Assembly: GCF_900067135.1 (NCBI RefSeq) | Contig: NZ_FJUR01000001.1 | Span: 1,243,501-1,307,500, forward strand | Direction: 5' to 3' | DNA from: Rhizobium sp. 9140 | Lineage (GTDB): Bacteria; Pseudomonadota; Alphaproteobacteria; Rhizobiales; Rhizobiaceae | DNA length: 64,000 nt | Shown here: piece after piece, positions 16,258-26,052 of the stretch | Position numbering within the stretch: the stretch's first letter is position 1 | How the letters are laid out: each line of letters starts with the position of its first letter | Program-made: the position numbers and the translations under genes | The notes under the pieces: generated by a model | Database searches by the model: none | Seen by the model: only the letters and a program-made list of their open reading frames with translations | Told to the model about the DNA's origin: nothing

Positions 16258-17628
16258 ATGCAGGCAGGCAGTATTGATCGCGACCCGAGCGGCCTTGACC
16301 GGCAAGGGGCGGGCGCCTTCCACGTCACCAACAGGCTTATTCTCTCCATCGCCGTCCCCATGACGCTCGGCTTTCTCACGACGCCGCTTCTCGGCCTTGT
16401 CGATACCGCTGTGGTCGGGCGGCTCGGCGATGCCACGCTGCTCGCGGGCCTTGCCGTCGGGGCCGTCGTCTTCGACCTCATCTTCGTCACCTTCAACTTC
16501 CTCCGCTCGGCAACGACCGGGCTCGTGGCGCAGGCCTATGGCCGCGGCGACCGGCGCGAGGAGCAGACGGTGTTCTGGCGGTCGATGATCATCGCACTGA
16601 CGGCCGGCGTCGCGACCATCGCTCTGTCGCCGTTCCTTCTCTGGGCTGGGCTCAAACTGCTCGATCCCGGCGATGCCGTGGCCGAGGTCACGCGCACCTA
16701 CTTCCTCTGGCGCATTCTGGCCGCCCCCGCATCCCTCGCCAATTATGCCATTCTCGGCTACGTGCTCGGGCGCGGGCAGGCGACGCTCGGCCTCCTCCTG
16801 CAGACGCTGATCAACGGCGTCAACATCGTCCTGTCGATCACGCTTGGCCTTTACATCGGCTGGGGCGTGGCCGGCGTCGCCATCGCCACGCTGACCGGCG
16901 AGCTTGTGGGCGCCCTCGTTGGCTTCGCGCTCGTCGTCTCCCGCTTCGACGCCACGGCGCGACCGACATGGCACGAGATCGTGGAGCGGGCAGGATTGAC
17001 GCGCCTCTTCGCGCTCAACCGCGACATCATGATCCGGTCCTTCGTGCTCCTCGCGGTCTTTCTGGTGATGACGCGGGTCGGCACGGCTTTCGGCCCGGTC
17101 ACGCTCGCGGCCAATGCCGTGCTGATGACCATCTTTCTCGTCGCCGGCTATTACCTCGACGGCCTTGCCAATGCGGCCGAGCAGCTGATCGGCCGCGCCA
17201 TCGGCGCGGCGTATCGCCCGGCCTTCGAGCGCGCGCTGAAGATGACGGCGCTCTGGTCCTTCGGGCTTGCAGCGCTGACCACGCTCGGCTTCTTCCGCTT
17301 TGGAAACGACCTTGTGGATCTCCTGACCACGGCGCCGGATGTGCGCGCCGTCGCGTATAACGACACGCCTTGGGCGGCGCTGACCGCGATGACGGGCGCG
17401 CTGGCATTCCTCATGGACGGTGTCTTCATCGGCGCGACGTGGTCACGCGACATGCGCAACATGATGCTGGTGGCCTTCGCGATCTACATCGCGGCGCTCT
17501 GCGCCTTCGTACCGGTCTTTGGCAATCACGGCCTCTGGGCGGCGCTGAACCTGTTCCTGCTCTGCCGGGGCCTGCTGCTTTTGTCGCGCGTGCCCCGGCG
17601 AGCGGCTCAGACCTTTGCGGCCCAGTAG
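16258..17628 (+). CDS. MATE family efflux transporter (DinF-like)
   Basis: A 456-residue inner-membrane protein with twelve predicted helices in two homologous halves; the start of the first, LILSIAVPMTLGFLTTPLLG, and GLVDTAVVGRLGD are typical of the DinF branch. Such proteins export cationic drugs, polyphenols or organic acids using sodium or proton gradients; the substrate is not predictable. I prefer the ATG at 16258 because GGGAGA lies 7 bases upstream; an in-frame ATG at 16237 would add seven residues. The 3' end overlaps the convergent pyrD by 22 bases. Confidence 0.88.
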   Translation: MQAGSIDRDPSGLDRQGAGAFHVTNRLILSIAVPMTLGFLTTPLLGLVDTAVVGRLGDATLLAGLAVGAVVFDLIFVTFNFLRSATTGLVAQAYGRGDRREEQTVFWRSMIIALTAGVATIALSPFLLWAGLKLLDPGDAVAEVTRTYFLWRILAAPASLANYAILGYVLGRGQATLGLLLQTLINGVNIVLSITLGLYIGWGVAGVAIATLTGELVGALVGFALVVSRFDATARPTWHEIVERAGLTRLFALNRDIMIRSFVLLAVFLVMTRVGTAFGPVTLAANAVLMTIFLVAGYYLDGLANAAEQLIGRAIGAAYRPAFERALKMTALWSFGLAALTTLGFFRFGNDLVDLLTTAPDVRAVAYNDTPWAALTAMTGALAFLMDGVFIGATWSRDMRNMMLVAFAIYIAALCAFVPVFGNHGLWAALNLFLLCRGLLLLSRVPRRAAQTFAAQ

Positions 17629-18692
17629 TTCGTTCGCGAATCCCTGAGATCGCGGATTGACGCCAGTCCCTCCCGGTCGCAGATGCGCGACAGGCCGCGC
17701 ACGATACGGCCGGGCAGGGCGGGGCCTTCGTAGATCATGCCGGAATAGAGCTGGACGAGATCGGCGCCCGCCCGGATCTTCTCAGCGGCCGTCTCGGCCG
17801 AATGAATGCCGCCGACGCCGATGATTGGCAGGTCGGGGCCGACGCGCTGGCGCATTTTCGCAAGCACGACGGTCGAGGGGTCAAAAAGCGGCTTGCCGGA
17901 CAGACCACCCGCCTCCGCCGCCTGGGCCGCGTCGCTCAGGCCGCTACGCGAGAGCGTCGTGTTGGACACGATCAGCCCGTCGAGCGGGTGTGCGAGCGCT
18001 TCCGCAGCGATGTCGTCCAGACCCTCGTCGCTCAGGTCCGGCGCGATCTTCAGGAACACCGGCAGCTTGCGCTTCAGCTTGGCGGCCTCGATATTTCGCG
18101 CCTCCAGCACTGCCGTCAGCAAGGCCGACAGGCTGCCGCGTGCCTGAAGATCACGCAGGCCGGGCGTGTTGGGAGAGGAGATATTGGCGGTGAAATAGCG
18201 CGCGACCGATGCGAAGCAGCGAATGCCGAGCACATAGTCGTTCACCCGGTCGGTGCTATCCTTGTTCGCGCCGATATTGACGCCGATCAGCGGGTCGGCC
18301 CGGCAGGCCTTCAGCCGCTCCAGCGCTGCGGCATGGCCCTCATTGTTGAAGCCCAGCCGGTTGATGACGGCCTCGTCTTGCACGAGCCGGAAGATGCGCG
18401 GCCGGTCGTTGCCGGCCTGCGGGCGCGGCGTCACGGTGCCGATTTCGGTAAAACCGAAGCCGAGGCGCAGCAGCGCTTCCGGCACCTCGGCATTCTTGTC
18501 GTAGCCGGCAGCCATGCCGACCGGGTTGGGAAAGCTGATGCCAGCCACCGACTGGCGCAGCCGCGGATCGGCCGGTGCCGCATGGGACGGCACGAGGCCG
18601 GACCGCAGGGCGTTGATGGAGAGCCCATGCGCCGTTTCCGGATCCACGAGAAACAGCGCGCGTCTCGCCAGCGCTTCCAGATTGATCCTCAT
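17607..18692 (-). CDS. pyrD: dihydroorotate dehydrogenase (quinone), class 2
   Basis: The fourth step of pyrimidine synthesis: FMN-dependent oxidation of dihydroorotate to orotate with electrons passed to quinone at the inner membrane. The 361-residue length and N-terminal amphipathic helix (LEALARRALFLVDPETAHGL) mark class 2. FMN and substrate residues are visible: PVGMAAGYDKNAE, TVTPRPQAGN, NRLGFNNEG, NISSPNTPGLRDLQ (catalytic Ser about 173), SNTT, and IIGVGGI. Its ATG overlaps the stop of the DUF952 gene in an ATGA arrangement, the usual rhizobial neighbour. Confidence 0.96.
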   Translation of the reverse strand: MRINLEALARRALFLVDPETAHGLSINALRSGLVPSHAAPADPRLRQSVAGISFPNPVGMAAGYDKNAEVPEALLRLGFGFTEIGTVTPRPQAGNDRPRIFRLVQDEAVINRLGFNNEGHAAALERLKACRADPLIGVNIGANKDSTDRVNDYVLGIRCFASVARYFTANISSPNTPGLRDLQARGSLSALLTAVLEARNIEAAKLKRKLPVFLKIAPDLSDEGLDDIAAEALAHPLDGLIVSNTTLSRSGLSDAAQAAEAGGLSGKPLFDPSTVVLAKMRQRVGPDLPIIGVGGIHSAETAAEKIRAGADLVQLYSGMIYEGPALPGRIVRGLSRICDREGLASIRDLRDSRTNYWAAKV

Positions 18693-19036
18693 GCGGCAAG
18701 CTCCGGAAAAACATGCGCCCCTTCCGGCGACAGTGGCAGGGGCTGTTCCGAGATCACGGCGGTCAGGGGAAGCGGGCCGTAGAGGTGGGGAAACAGTGCG
18801 CCGCCGCGCGAGGTCTCGTAAACGAGCGCCTCACCCAGCGCTTCGCCATCGATGGCGACCAGCAGCAGGTCGTCCTGCCCGGCAAAGTGCCGCCGCGCGG
18901 TTTCCTCGACCTGATCCGCCGTGGAGAAGTGAATGAAGCCGTCGGCAAGATCGACCGGCGCGCCGTCGAACGTTCCGGCTTCCTGCGCGTTTCGCCACAG
19001 GGACGATGGGACGATTTTGTAGATGATGCCGGACAT
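18689..19036 (-). CDS. DUF952 domain-containing protein
   Basis: A 115-residue protein with the DUF952 pattern: IYKIVPSSLW at the start, DGFIHFSTADQVEETARRHF in the middle and GGALFPHLYGPLPL near the end. The fold resembles ADP-ribosyltransferase/RNA 2'-phosphotransferase relatives, but no activity is proven. The ATG at 19036 follows GAGGAGCAAGG. It is translationally coupled to pyrD (four-base overlap). A link to nucleotide metabolism is inference from this coupling. Confidence 0.85.
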   Translation of the reverse strand: MSGIIYKIVPSSLWRNAQEAGTFDGAPVDLADGFIHFSTADQVEETARRHFAGQDDLLLVAIDGEALGEALVYETSRGGALFPHLYGPLPLTAVISEQPLPLSPEGAHVFPELAA

Positions 19037-19312
19037 GATCCTTGCTCCTCGTCGCTCTGATCCGTTTCTGAGCGCGCGGGGTTCGATGATCCGCCATGCG
19101 CGACAGGACGCTCCGGGGCTTGCCCTCTGGCCGTCCTTTTCCTTCATGACGCCGTCGGCGAGACGGCGGTGACAGGCGCGGGACTGAGCCGGACAGACCG
19201 GATAGGCCTTGATGCCGTGGACTTGCCGCAAAGCGCCGTAAAAGTCCACCACTCGTGTAACATGCGTGTCACATGACGCGCCCGACCAGACACTGAACGG
19301 AGACTTGTCGCT

Positions 19313-19780
19313 ATGCCGAACCCTCGCCTCTCGTCGCAAAGCTCTCTCCTTGCCATCGTCGCGCTGCTGGCGGGCGCTGTTCCGGCCCTCGCGCAGGAGC
19401 CCGTGCCCGGCCGCTACAGCATGCAGAAGACCGAGACTGGTATCGCCCGGCTGGATACGCAGACGGGCGAGGTGACGCTCTGCCAGGAAAAGGCTGGCGA
19501 TCTTGTCTGCCGCATGGCCGCCGATGAGCGTACGGCCTATGACCTGGAACTCGATCTTCTCGAAAAACGCGTGGAAACACTGGAAAAAGCCGTGAAGGAC
19601 GCGCCTTCGGGTTTCTCGCCTCGGCTGCCGACGCAGGAAGAGATTGACCAGACCATGGGCATTATGGATAGAATGCTGCGCAGCTTCATGGGGATCGCTA
19701 GGGATTTCGGGCGCGAGTGGCAGGGGGAGGAGAAAACCCCGCCGGCAACGGAGCCCGAGAGCGATCTCCGCAAGACGTGA
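19313..19780 (+). CDS. exported hypothetical protein
   Basis: A 155-residue protein with a clear signal peptide (hydrophobic 10-24, cleavage after ALA). The mature part has a short beta-like segment with two Cys (LCQEK, LVCRM), which may form a disulfide, then a helical stretch with coiled-coil character (LELDLLEKRVETLEKAV). I do not recognise a named family; similar proteins occur in rhizobia. The gene is divergent from DUF952 and lies 84 bases upstream of the response regulator gene on the same strand. Confidence 0.7.
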   Translation: MPNPRLSSQSSLLAIVALLAGAVPALAQEPVPGRYSMQKTETGIARLDTQTGEVTLCQEKAGDLVCRMAADERTAYDLELDLLEKRVETLEKAVKDAPSGFSPRLPTQEEIDQTMGIMDRMLRSFMGIARDFGREWQGEEKTPPATEPESDLRKT

Positions 19781-19864
19781 TTCCGGACGATGTCCGACGA
19801 TAAGGCATGAAGCCGGCTGACGGGTTGGAGGACCTGACGGACGGTCGCTCGAGGAGGGAGCATC

Positions 19865-20512
19865 ATGGCAATGGGAATGACCATCATCGTTGCAGACGAC
19901 CATCCGCTGTTTCGCGGGGCGATGCGTCAGGCGCTTGCCGCCATGCCGGGTGCGCCGGATATCGTCGAGGCTGGTGACTTCGGTGCCGTTCGCGAGGCCG
20001 CCGCGCGCCACCCGGATGCCGATCTCCTGATGCTCGACCTCACCATGCCCGGCATCAGCGGTTTTTCCGGCCTGATGGTCCTGCGCACGGAATTTCCCTC
20101 CTTGCCGATCCTCATCGTCTCCGCCCACGACGAGCCGGCTACCATCACCCGGTCGATCGATCTCGGCGCTTGCGGCTTCTTGTCGAAGTCGGCCGGCATC
20201 GAGGATATCCGGCGCGCGATCGATACGGTGATCGCCGGCAATCTCTACACGCCGGACGGTTTCCGGCGCGGCATGAGCCATGAGCCCGACGTGGCGGACC
20301 TTATCCAGCGGCTGAACACGCTGACGCCGCAGCAATCACGTGTGCTGGCCATGCTGGCGGAAGGACTGCTCAACAAGCAGATCGCCTATGAACTCGGCGT
20401 ATCCGAGGCGACCATCAAGGCGCATGTCTCGGCTATTCTTCTGAAGCTCAACGTCGATAGCCGCACGCAGGCGGTCATTCAACTCGGCAAGGTTACCGCC
20501 GTCGCGGCGTAG
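19865..20512 (+). CDS. LuxR/NarL-type response regulator
   Basis: A 215-residue two-component regulator. The receiver domain has the acidic pair DD at 11-12, phospho-acceptor Asp58 (LMLDLTMPG), SAHD with the conserved Ser, and Lys in FLSKSAG. The C-terminal LuxR helix-turn-helix spans about 150-205 (LTPQQSRVLAMLAEGLLNKQIA, then VSEATIKAHVSAILLKL). GGAGGGAG precedes the ATG. It faces, tail to tail and only 43 bases away, the hybrid sensor kinase at 20556-24053, its likely partner. Confidence 0.9.
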   Translation: MAMGMTIIVADDHPLFRGAMRQALAAMPGAPDIVEAGDFGAVREAAARHPDADLLMLDLTMPGISGFSGLMVLRTEFPSLPILIVSAHDEPATITRSIDLGACGFLSKSAGIEDIRRAIDTVIAGNLYTPDGFRRGMSHEPDVADLIQRLNTLTPQQSRVLAMLAEGLLNKQIAYELGVSEATIKAHVSAILLKLNVDSRTQAVIQLGKVTAVAA

Positions 20513-20525
20513 TTCCTGCACTGTC

Positions 20526-20546
20526 GCGGCGTATTCGTTACGCCGC
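20526..20546. terminator. hairpin between convergent two-component genes
   Basis: A perfect 8-bp stem GCGGCGTA/TACGCCGC with loop TTCGT fills the short gap between the response regulator and the convergent kinase gene. There is no T-tract on either side, so bidirectional termination is plausible but unproven. Confidence 0.4.
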
Positions 20547-20555
20547 CGCGCGTGA

Positions 20556-23500
20556 TCATTCGGCAGCGGCCTTCGGCATCGTCGCCGAACGCGTCAGCCA
20601 GGCCCGTAGCGCGGCCGGCCGCACGGGCTTGTTCTGAAGTGCGATCCCGTCGCGCTCGGCCGCAGCGCGCGCCTCGACCGACCGGTCCGCCGTGATCAGG
20701 AGTGCCGGTATCTCGCGGCCGAACGCGGCCCTGAGGTCGCGGATCGCATCGATTCCCGTGCCGTCATCGAGATGATAATCGGCGATGACCGCATCCGGCA
20801 TGTCGTGCATACCCTCTGAGAGCCACCCGACGCCCGATGCCGCGGTCATCACGCGGCACCCCCAGTTTTCCAGAAGGCTGCGCATGCCTTCGAGAATGCG
20901 CGGCTCGTTGTCGATGCAGAGCACGGCTAGGCCGTTCATCGATGCGGTATGGCCCGGCTGTGCAATGTCCGCCGCCACCCCTGCCGGCCGTACCGCGCCT
21001 TTCTCGATCGGCAGCGTGACCCGGAAACGGGTACCCCTGCCGGGAATCGACTGGAGATCGACGGCGTGATGCAGGACGCGCGAGATGCGGTCCACGATCG
21101 ACAGGCCCAGTCCGAGGCCGGAGGCCGTCCGCGCACCTTCCTCCAGTCGTGCGAACTCCTTGAAGACGGTGCGGAATTTGGAGGCGGGAATGCCGATGCC
21201 GGAATCGATCACCTCGATGACGGCCTCATCGCCACGACGTCGCACCCCCACCAGCACCCGCCCGCTCGGCGTGTATTTCACGGCGTTCGACACGAGGTTC
21301 TGCACCAGCCGTCGCAGCAGGTTCGGGTCGGTGCGAACGCTGAGCGAGGTCGGCATGACGGTGAGCGTCAGCCCGTTCGCCTTTGCCACGGGCGCGAAAT
21401 CCGTCTCGATGCGCCGCAGGAAATCGTCGAGCGGCACGGTCTGTAGCCGCGCCTTCATCGCCCCCGTATCGAGCCGGGAAATATCGAGCACGGCGCCGAG
21501 GATGGCTTCGACGGACTCGAGCGAGGAATCGATGTTCTCAACCAGAAGCCGGTTCTCGGACGTGCCCAGCCGTTCGACCAGCGAGGAGGAATAGAGCCGG
21601 GCGGCATTCAGCGGCTGGAGGATGTCGTGGCCTGCCGCGGCAAAGAAACGCGTCTTGCCGTTGTTGGCCTCCTCGGCGGCAGCCCGCGCTTCCGCCACCT
21701 CGCGGTTCACCCGCGTCAGCTCCGCCGTCCGCTCGGCGACGCGCGCCTCCAGCGTTTCGTTGGCTTGCAGCAGCGCCATGTCGGCTGCCACGCGCTGGGT
21801 AATGTCGGTATAGGTCGTCACCAGCCCCTTGTCCGGCATTGCATTGCTGCGCACCTCGATGATCCGCTCGCCGCCCGACAGCACCAGCTGAAACGGCTTG
21901 TCGAGCACGAGGAAGCTCGTCAGCAAAGCCGGCTCGCCATCGCGCACCCGGTCGCCCCGTTGCGTCAGGATCGCGACGATCTCCGACAGCGGAAAGCCCA
22001 CCTGTCCCGAAGCCTCCGGCAGGTCGAGAAGCTGCCGGAACCGGCGGTTCCAGATGATCAGATGGTTGGAGCTGTCGAAGACCGCGATGCCCTGATCCAT
22101 CTGCGAGAGCGCCGTCTGCAACATATCCTGATTGTATTGCAGCGCCTCGCTGGCCTGATCGAGCAGGATTGCGGTATCCGGCGAGGTATCGTCCAGCCGT
22201 TGCAGGACCAGCGACAGCACGAGACGGGCCGAAGACGAGCCGATGGCGCTGCCGAGGATCTGCTCGGAGAAATGGATCAGTGCCATGTCGGCCGGCTGCG
22301 TGTCTTCGAGATGCCGCCCGCTCTTCTTCGCATAGGTCTCGAACGACCGCTGCATGCGCTCCTCGCCCAGATAGCGCGCGATGGTGCTCTTCAGATCGAG
22401 CACGGTGATCTTGGTCTTGCGGCCGCGAAAGGCGCGCTCCGTGCGCGACGCCCGGTGGATGAAGAGCCCGGCTTGCAGCCGTTCCAGCGGTTTCGGCGAC
22501 CGCGACAGCGAGAAGAGCACATAGGCCGTGGTGTTGAAAAGCAGGCTGAGCGCCGTGGCGTTGACCAGCGGATCGGCGGTCTGCGCGGTGAACATGTCGG
22601 CAAAGGGAAACAGGAAGCCGAGAATGGTGGCTGAGACCTGCGAATTGTCGGGGCCGCCGAGGCTCGGCAGGAAGAGCAGGTAGGCCCAGACGAAGAAGCC
22701 GATGGTCATGCCGGCAATGGCGCCGCGCGCATTCGCCTGTCGCCATACGAGTCCGCCGAACATGGCCGGCGCCATCTGCGCGATGGCGGCGAAGGACAGG
22801 AGGCCGAGCGAGGCGAGGCCGGCCGTCATATCGGCTGCGCGATAATAGCCGTAGCCGAGCAGCAGCACCGCGAAGATGGCCGTCCGGCGAACGTTCAGCA
22901 GCGTGGCGCCGACATCCTTCGAGCGTCCGCGCCCGGTCAGGTTTCGCCGCAGGAAGATCGGCATGACGATGTCGTTCGACAGCATGATGGACAGCGCGAC
23001 GGAGGCGACGATGACCATGGCGGTGGCCGCCGAAAAGCCGCCGATGAAGGCAACGAGCGTGAGAACCGGCAGATCGTGCGACAGCGGCAGCGTCAGGAGG
23101 TAAAGATCGGCAACGCCGTTCCCCTGAAACGTCAGCATGCCGGCGATGGCGACCGGCAGGACGAAGAGATTGATGCCGACGAGATAGAGCGGGAAGAGAA
23201 TGCCCGCCATCCGCAACTCGCCCGGCGTCCGGTTCTCCACCACCGTCACATGAAACTGCCGCGGCAGCATGATGATGGCGATGGCCGAGAGAACGGTCAA
23301 CACGATCCAGCGCGCCATCGGCGTCCTGTAGGTCAGGGCCTCCATGACGGCGCTGTTTTCCCGGGCGCGGGCCAGCATGTCGGCCGGGCCATCGAACAGG
23401 AAGAAGACGACGTAGAGCCCGACGGTGACCAGCGCCACGAGCTTGACGAAGGATTCCATGGCGATGGCGAGGATCAGCCCGTCCTGATGCTCCGTCGCAT

Positions 23501-24053
23501 CCGTGTGGCGGGTGCCGAAGACGATGGCAAAGCAGGCGAGAAACAGCGTGACGAGCAACGGCAGGTCGATGAACGCCGTTCCGCCGTCGAGCCCGTAGGA
23601 CCGCGTGTCGACCAGCGCGGCCATGGAGCTGGACACGGCCTTCAGCTGCAAGGCGATATAGGGAATGGCGCCGACCAGCGAAATCAGCGCTACGATGCCG
23701 GCAACCGTCGGGTTCTTGCCGTAGCGCGCCGCCATGAAATCGGCGACGGATGTCAGCTTCTGCGATTTGGCAAGCGTGGTGATGCGACGGATGATCGGCA
23801 GCCCCACCGTGAACATCAGGATCGGGCCGATATAGATGCCGGTGAATTCCAATCCCCGCTCTGCCGCAAGGCCGATGCCGCCGAAATAGGTCCAGCTCGT
23901 GCAGTAGATCGCCAGGCTGAAGGCGTAGACCAGGGGGCGGCCACGGGCGGCAAGGCCGCTGGATGCCGCCTTCCTGTCGCCATAAGTGGCAACGGCAAAA
24001 AGCAGCAGCAGATAGATGAATGCGGCCGCGAAGATGACCGTGCCGGATAGCAT
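20556..24053 (-). CDS. sodium/solute symporter-fused hybrid sensor histidine kinase
   Basis: A 1165-residue protein. Residues 1 to about 510 form thirteen helices of the sodium:solute symporter (SSS/PutP) family, from MLSGTVIFAAAFIYLLLL on. A linker leads to a PAS domain (about 635-745), a short coiled coil, a HisKA domain with the phospho-His near 808 (AAAGHDILQPLNA), an HATPase domain (N box NAVKYTP about 925, IDSGIGIP about 950, GLGLGLSIV about 983) and a C-terminal receiver with Asp about 1092 (VIADYHLDDG). This architecture is that of CbrA-like kinases, in which the transporter part may sense or carry an amino acid such as histidine. The ATG at 24053 has an excellent GGGAGGA site; longer in-frame sequence upstream is not conserved. 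Convergent with its probable response regulator. Confidence 0.92.
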   Translation of the reverse strand: MLSGTVIFAAAFIYLLLLFAVATYGDRKAASSGLAARGRPLVYAFSLAIYCTSWTYFGGIGLAAERGLEFTGIYIGPILMFTVGLPIIRRITTLAKSQKLTSVADFMAARYGKNPTVAGIVALISLVGAIPYIALQLKAVSSSMAALVDTRSYGLDGGTAFIDLPLLVTLFLACFAIVFGTRHTDATEHQDGLILAIAMESFVKLVALVTVGLYVVFFLFDGPADMLARARENSAVMEALTYRTPMARWIVLTVLSAIAIIMLPRQFHVTVVENRTPGELRMAGILFPLYLVGINLFVLPVAIAGMLTFQGNGVADLYLLTLPLSHDLPVLTLVAFIGGFSAATAMVIVASVALSIMLSNDIVMPIFLRRNLTGRGRSKDVGATLLNVRRTAIFAVLLLGYGYYRAADMTAGLASLGLLSFAAIAQMAPAMFGGLVWRQANARGAIAGMTIGFFVWAYLLFLPSLGGPDNSQVSATILGFLFPFADMFTAQTADPLVNATALSLLFNTTAYVLFSLSRSPKPLERLQAGLFIHRASRTERAFRGRKTKITVLDLKSTIARYLGEERMQRSFETYAKKSGRHLEDTQPADMALIHFSEQILGSAIGSSSARLVLSLVLQRLDDTSPDTAILLDQASEALQYNQDMLQTALSQMDQGIAVFDSSNHLIIWNRRFRQLLDLPEASGQVGFPLSEIVAILTQRGDRVRDGEPALLTSFLVLDKPFQLVLSGGERIIEVRSNAMPDKGLVTTYTDITQRVAADMALLQANETLEARVAERTAELTRVNREVAEARAAAEEANNGKTRFFAAAGHDILQPLNAARLYSSSLVERLGTSENRLLVENIDSSLESVEAILGAVLDISRLDTGAMKARLQTVPLDDFLRRIETDFAPVAKANGLTLTVMPTSLSVRTDPNLLRRLVQNLVSNAVKYTPSGRVLVGVRRRGDEAVIEVIDSGIGIPASKFRTVFKEFARLEEGARTASGLGLGLSIVDRISRVLHHAVDLQSIPGRGTRFRVTLPIEKGAVRPAGVAADIAQPGHTASMNGLAVLCIDNEPRILEGMRSLLENWGCRVMTAASGVGWLSEGMHDMPDAVIADYHLDDGTGIDAIRDLRAAFGREIPALLITADRSVEARAAAERDGIALQNKPVRPAALRAWLTRSATMPKAAAE

Positions 24054-24268
24054 CAGATTCCTCCCTCGGCTGCGTTCCTCGATGGCGAGCATAGGCCAAA
24101 GGTTCGTCCAAGAACATTGCCTTGGCTTTCGCCTTAAGTCGAAGCTTCGCGCGAGTTTGGAAAGGCGGGGATCACGAAAGCGTGTCGTTGCGGCTTTCCT
24201 TTCTCCCGCAGGACGATAGGTTGAATATGGGGTCCGGTGCGTCCGGTGCACGTCAAAGGAGAGTTGGG

Positions 24269-24706
24269 ATGTTGAACGAGTTCAAGCAATTTATCGCCCG
24301 CGGCAACGTGATGGATCTGGCCGTCGGTGTCATCATCGGCGCAGCCTTCAGCAAGATCGTCGACAGCGTCGTCAACGACCTCGTCATGCCGATCGTCGGC
24401 GCACTGACGGGCGGCGGCTTCGATTTCTCCAACTACTTCCTTGTCTTGAGCGGCAATGTGACGGCGACGACGCTGGCGCAGGCGCGCGAGCAGGGCGCCA
24501 TCTTCGCCTATGGCAATTTCATCACCGTCTTCATCAACTTCCTCATCCTCGCCTGGATCATCTTCATGATGATCAAAGGCGTGAACAAGCTGCGGGCTTC
24601 CGTCGAGCGCGACAAGCGTGAGGGCAAGGAAGATCCGGCACCGCCACCGGCCGACGTCCAGCTGCTCACCGAAATCCGCGATCTGCTGCGCACACCGCGC
24701 GCCTGA
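24269..24706 (+). CDS. mscL: large-conductance mechanosensitive channel MscL
   Basis: A 145-residue pentameric emergency channel that opens on membrane tension during osmotic downshock. The first helix [27 protein letters not shown] pattern and the second, [19 protein letters not shown], are standard, followed by the cytoplasmic helix with RDLL. AAAGGAGAG lies just before the ATG at 24269. Its promoter region is shared with the divergent kinase gene. Confidence 0.96.
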   Translation: MLNEFKQFIARGNVMDLAVGVIIGAAFSKIVDSVVNDLVMPIVGALTGGGFDFSNYFLVLSGNVTATTLAQAREQGAIFAYGNFITVFINFLILAWIIFMMIKGVNKLRASVERDKREGKEDPAPPPADVQLLTEIRDLLRTPRA

Positions 24707-24813
24707 CGCGATCCATCACGAAAATCGATCGGACGGCGAGCGATTATCGCGTGATCGTCCGGTCGAAAGGGTCTAGGACGTCGGGGTCGTCGTCAACCGG
24801 ACCGCAGCCAGCC

Positions 24814-26019
24814 ATGTCGTCATATTCGTCCTCGTCGCTTACCCAGCCTTCCGATCCTGCCGCACCCGGCCTCAGCGCCCGGGCGCTCGCCGCGCCGCAA
24901 AGCGGCATCGTCGAGGTCGTGAACTATGCGCGCGGTCGCGAAGGGCTCATTCCGCTCTGGGTGGGGGAGGGCGATCTGCCGACGCCGGATTTCATCTCGC
25001 AGGCCGCACGGGAATCGCTGACGGCGGGCGAGACCTTCTACACCTGGCAGCGCGGCATTCCGCAGCTTCGCCAGGCGATCGTCCGCTATTACGACCGGCA
25101 CTTTCACAAGACGCTCGGCATGGACAATGTCTTCGTCACTGGGTCCGGCATGCAGTCGATCAAGCTCTCGGTCGAGGCCGTTGCTTCGCCGGGTGACGAG
25201 CTTCTCTATCTCACGCCGGCCTGGCCCAATTTTGCCGCTTCCGCCGAACTTTCGGGCGCCCGCGCGATCGGCGTGCCGCTGTCGTTCATAGATGGCAAGT
25301 GGCAGCTGGACCTTGGCCGCATCGAGGCGGCGATCACCCCGCGGACCCGGGCGCTCTTCGTCAATACGCCATCGAACCCGACCGGCTGGACGGCGACGCA
25401 GTCCGATCTGGTCGCCCTTCTCGAATTGGCCCGACGTCATGGGCTGTGGATCATCGCCGACGAAATCTACGCGCTCTATTTCTACGCCGATGCCCGCGCG
25501 CCCTCCTTCCTCGATGTGATGGAGGATGAGGACCGGATCATCTTCGTCAATTCCTTTTCCAAGAACTGGTCGATGACCGGCTGGCGGGCAGGATGGATCG
25601 TCGCCCCGGCGGAGATCGGACAGGCCCTCGAGAACCTCATCCAGTATTCCACCTCCGGCGTTGCACCTTTCATCCAGGCCGGCGCCTGCGCGGCGCTCGA
25701 TCACGGCGACGAATTCGCTCGCCAGAACGTTGTCAAAGCAACGATGTCGCGGGATATCCTCTGCGACGCCCTGATCGCGACGAACCGCGTGGAGACGCTG
25801 CGCCCGGATGGCGCGATCTATGCCTTCCTGAAGATCGACGGCATCACCGATGTGCGCGCGGCAGCGCTCGATATCGTTGATCGGACGCTGGTCGGCCTCG
25901 CCCCCGGCACGGCGTTCGGTGCCGGGCGCGAGGGCTTCATGCGCGCCTGTTTCCTGCGCGATCCGCTGCACATCCGCACCGCAGCCGACAGGCTCGCGAG
26001 CTATATCGCTGCCCTCTGA
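24814..26019 (+). CDS. pyridoxal phosphate-dependent aminotransferase, class I/II
   Basis: A 401-residue fold-type I aminotransferase. Motifs: FYTWQRGIPQLRQAI, FVTGSGMQSIKLSVEA, NTPSNPTGW (Asn for PLP O3'), ADEIYALYFY with the PLP-pyridine Asp, and the Schiff-base Lys about 250 in SFSKNWSMTGWRAGW, with the final substrate Arg in FMRACF. Subgroup Igamma, aspartate/aromatic-type; exact substrate cannot be assigned. I chose MSSYSSSSLT at 24814; an ATG at 24751 would add a non-conserved Ser-rich leader. It converges on the chorismate mutase gene, consistent with but not proving an aromatic amino acid role. Confidence 0.88.
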   Translation: MSSYSSSSLTQPSDPAAPGLSARALAAPQSGIVEVVNYARGREGLIPLWVGEGDLPTPDFISQAARESLTAGETFYTWQRGIPQLRQAIVRYYDRHFHKTLGMDNVFVTGSGMQSIKLSVEAVASPGDELLYLTPAWPNFAASAELSGARAIGVPLSFIDGKWQLDLGRIEAAITPRTRALFVNTPSNPTGWTATQSDLVALLELARRHGLWIIADEIYALYFYADARAPSFLDVMEDEDRIIFVNSFSKNWSMTGWRAGWIVAPAEIGQALENLIQYSTSGVAPFIQAGACAALDHGDEFARQNVVKATMSRDILCDALIATNRVETLRPDGAIYAFLKIDGITDVRAAALDIVDRTLVGLAPGTAFGAGREGFMRACFLRDPLHIRTAADRLASYIAAL

Positions 26020-26052
26020 TCCCGGAATGCACCGGAGGGGATCAAGTTCGGG

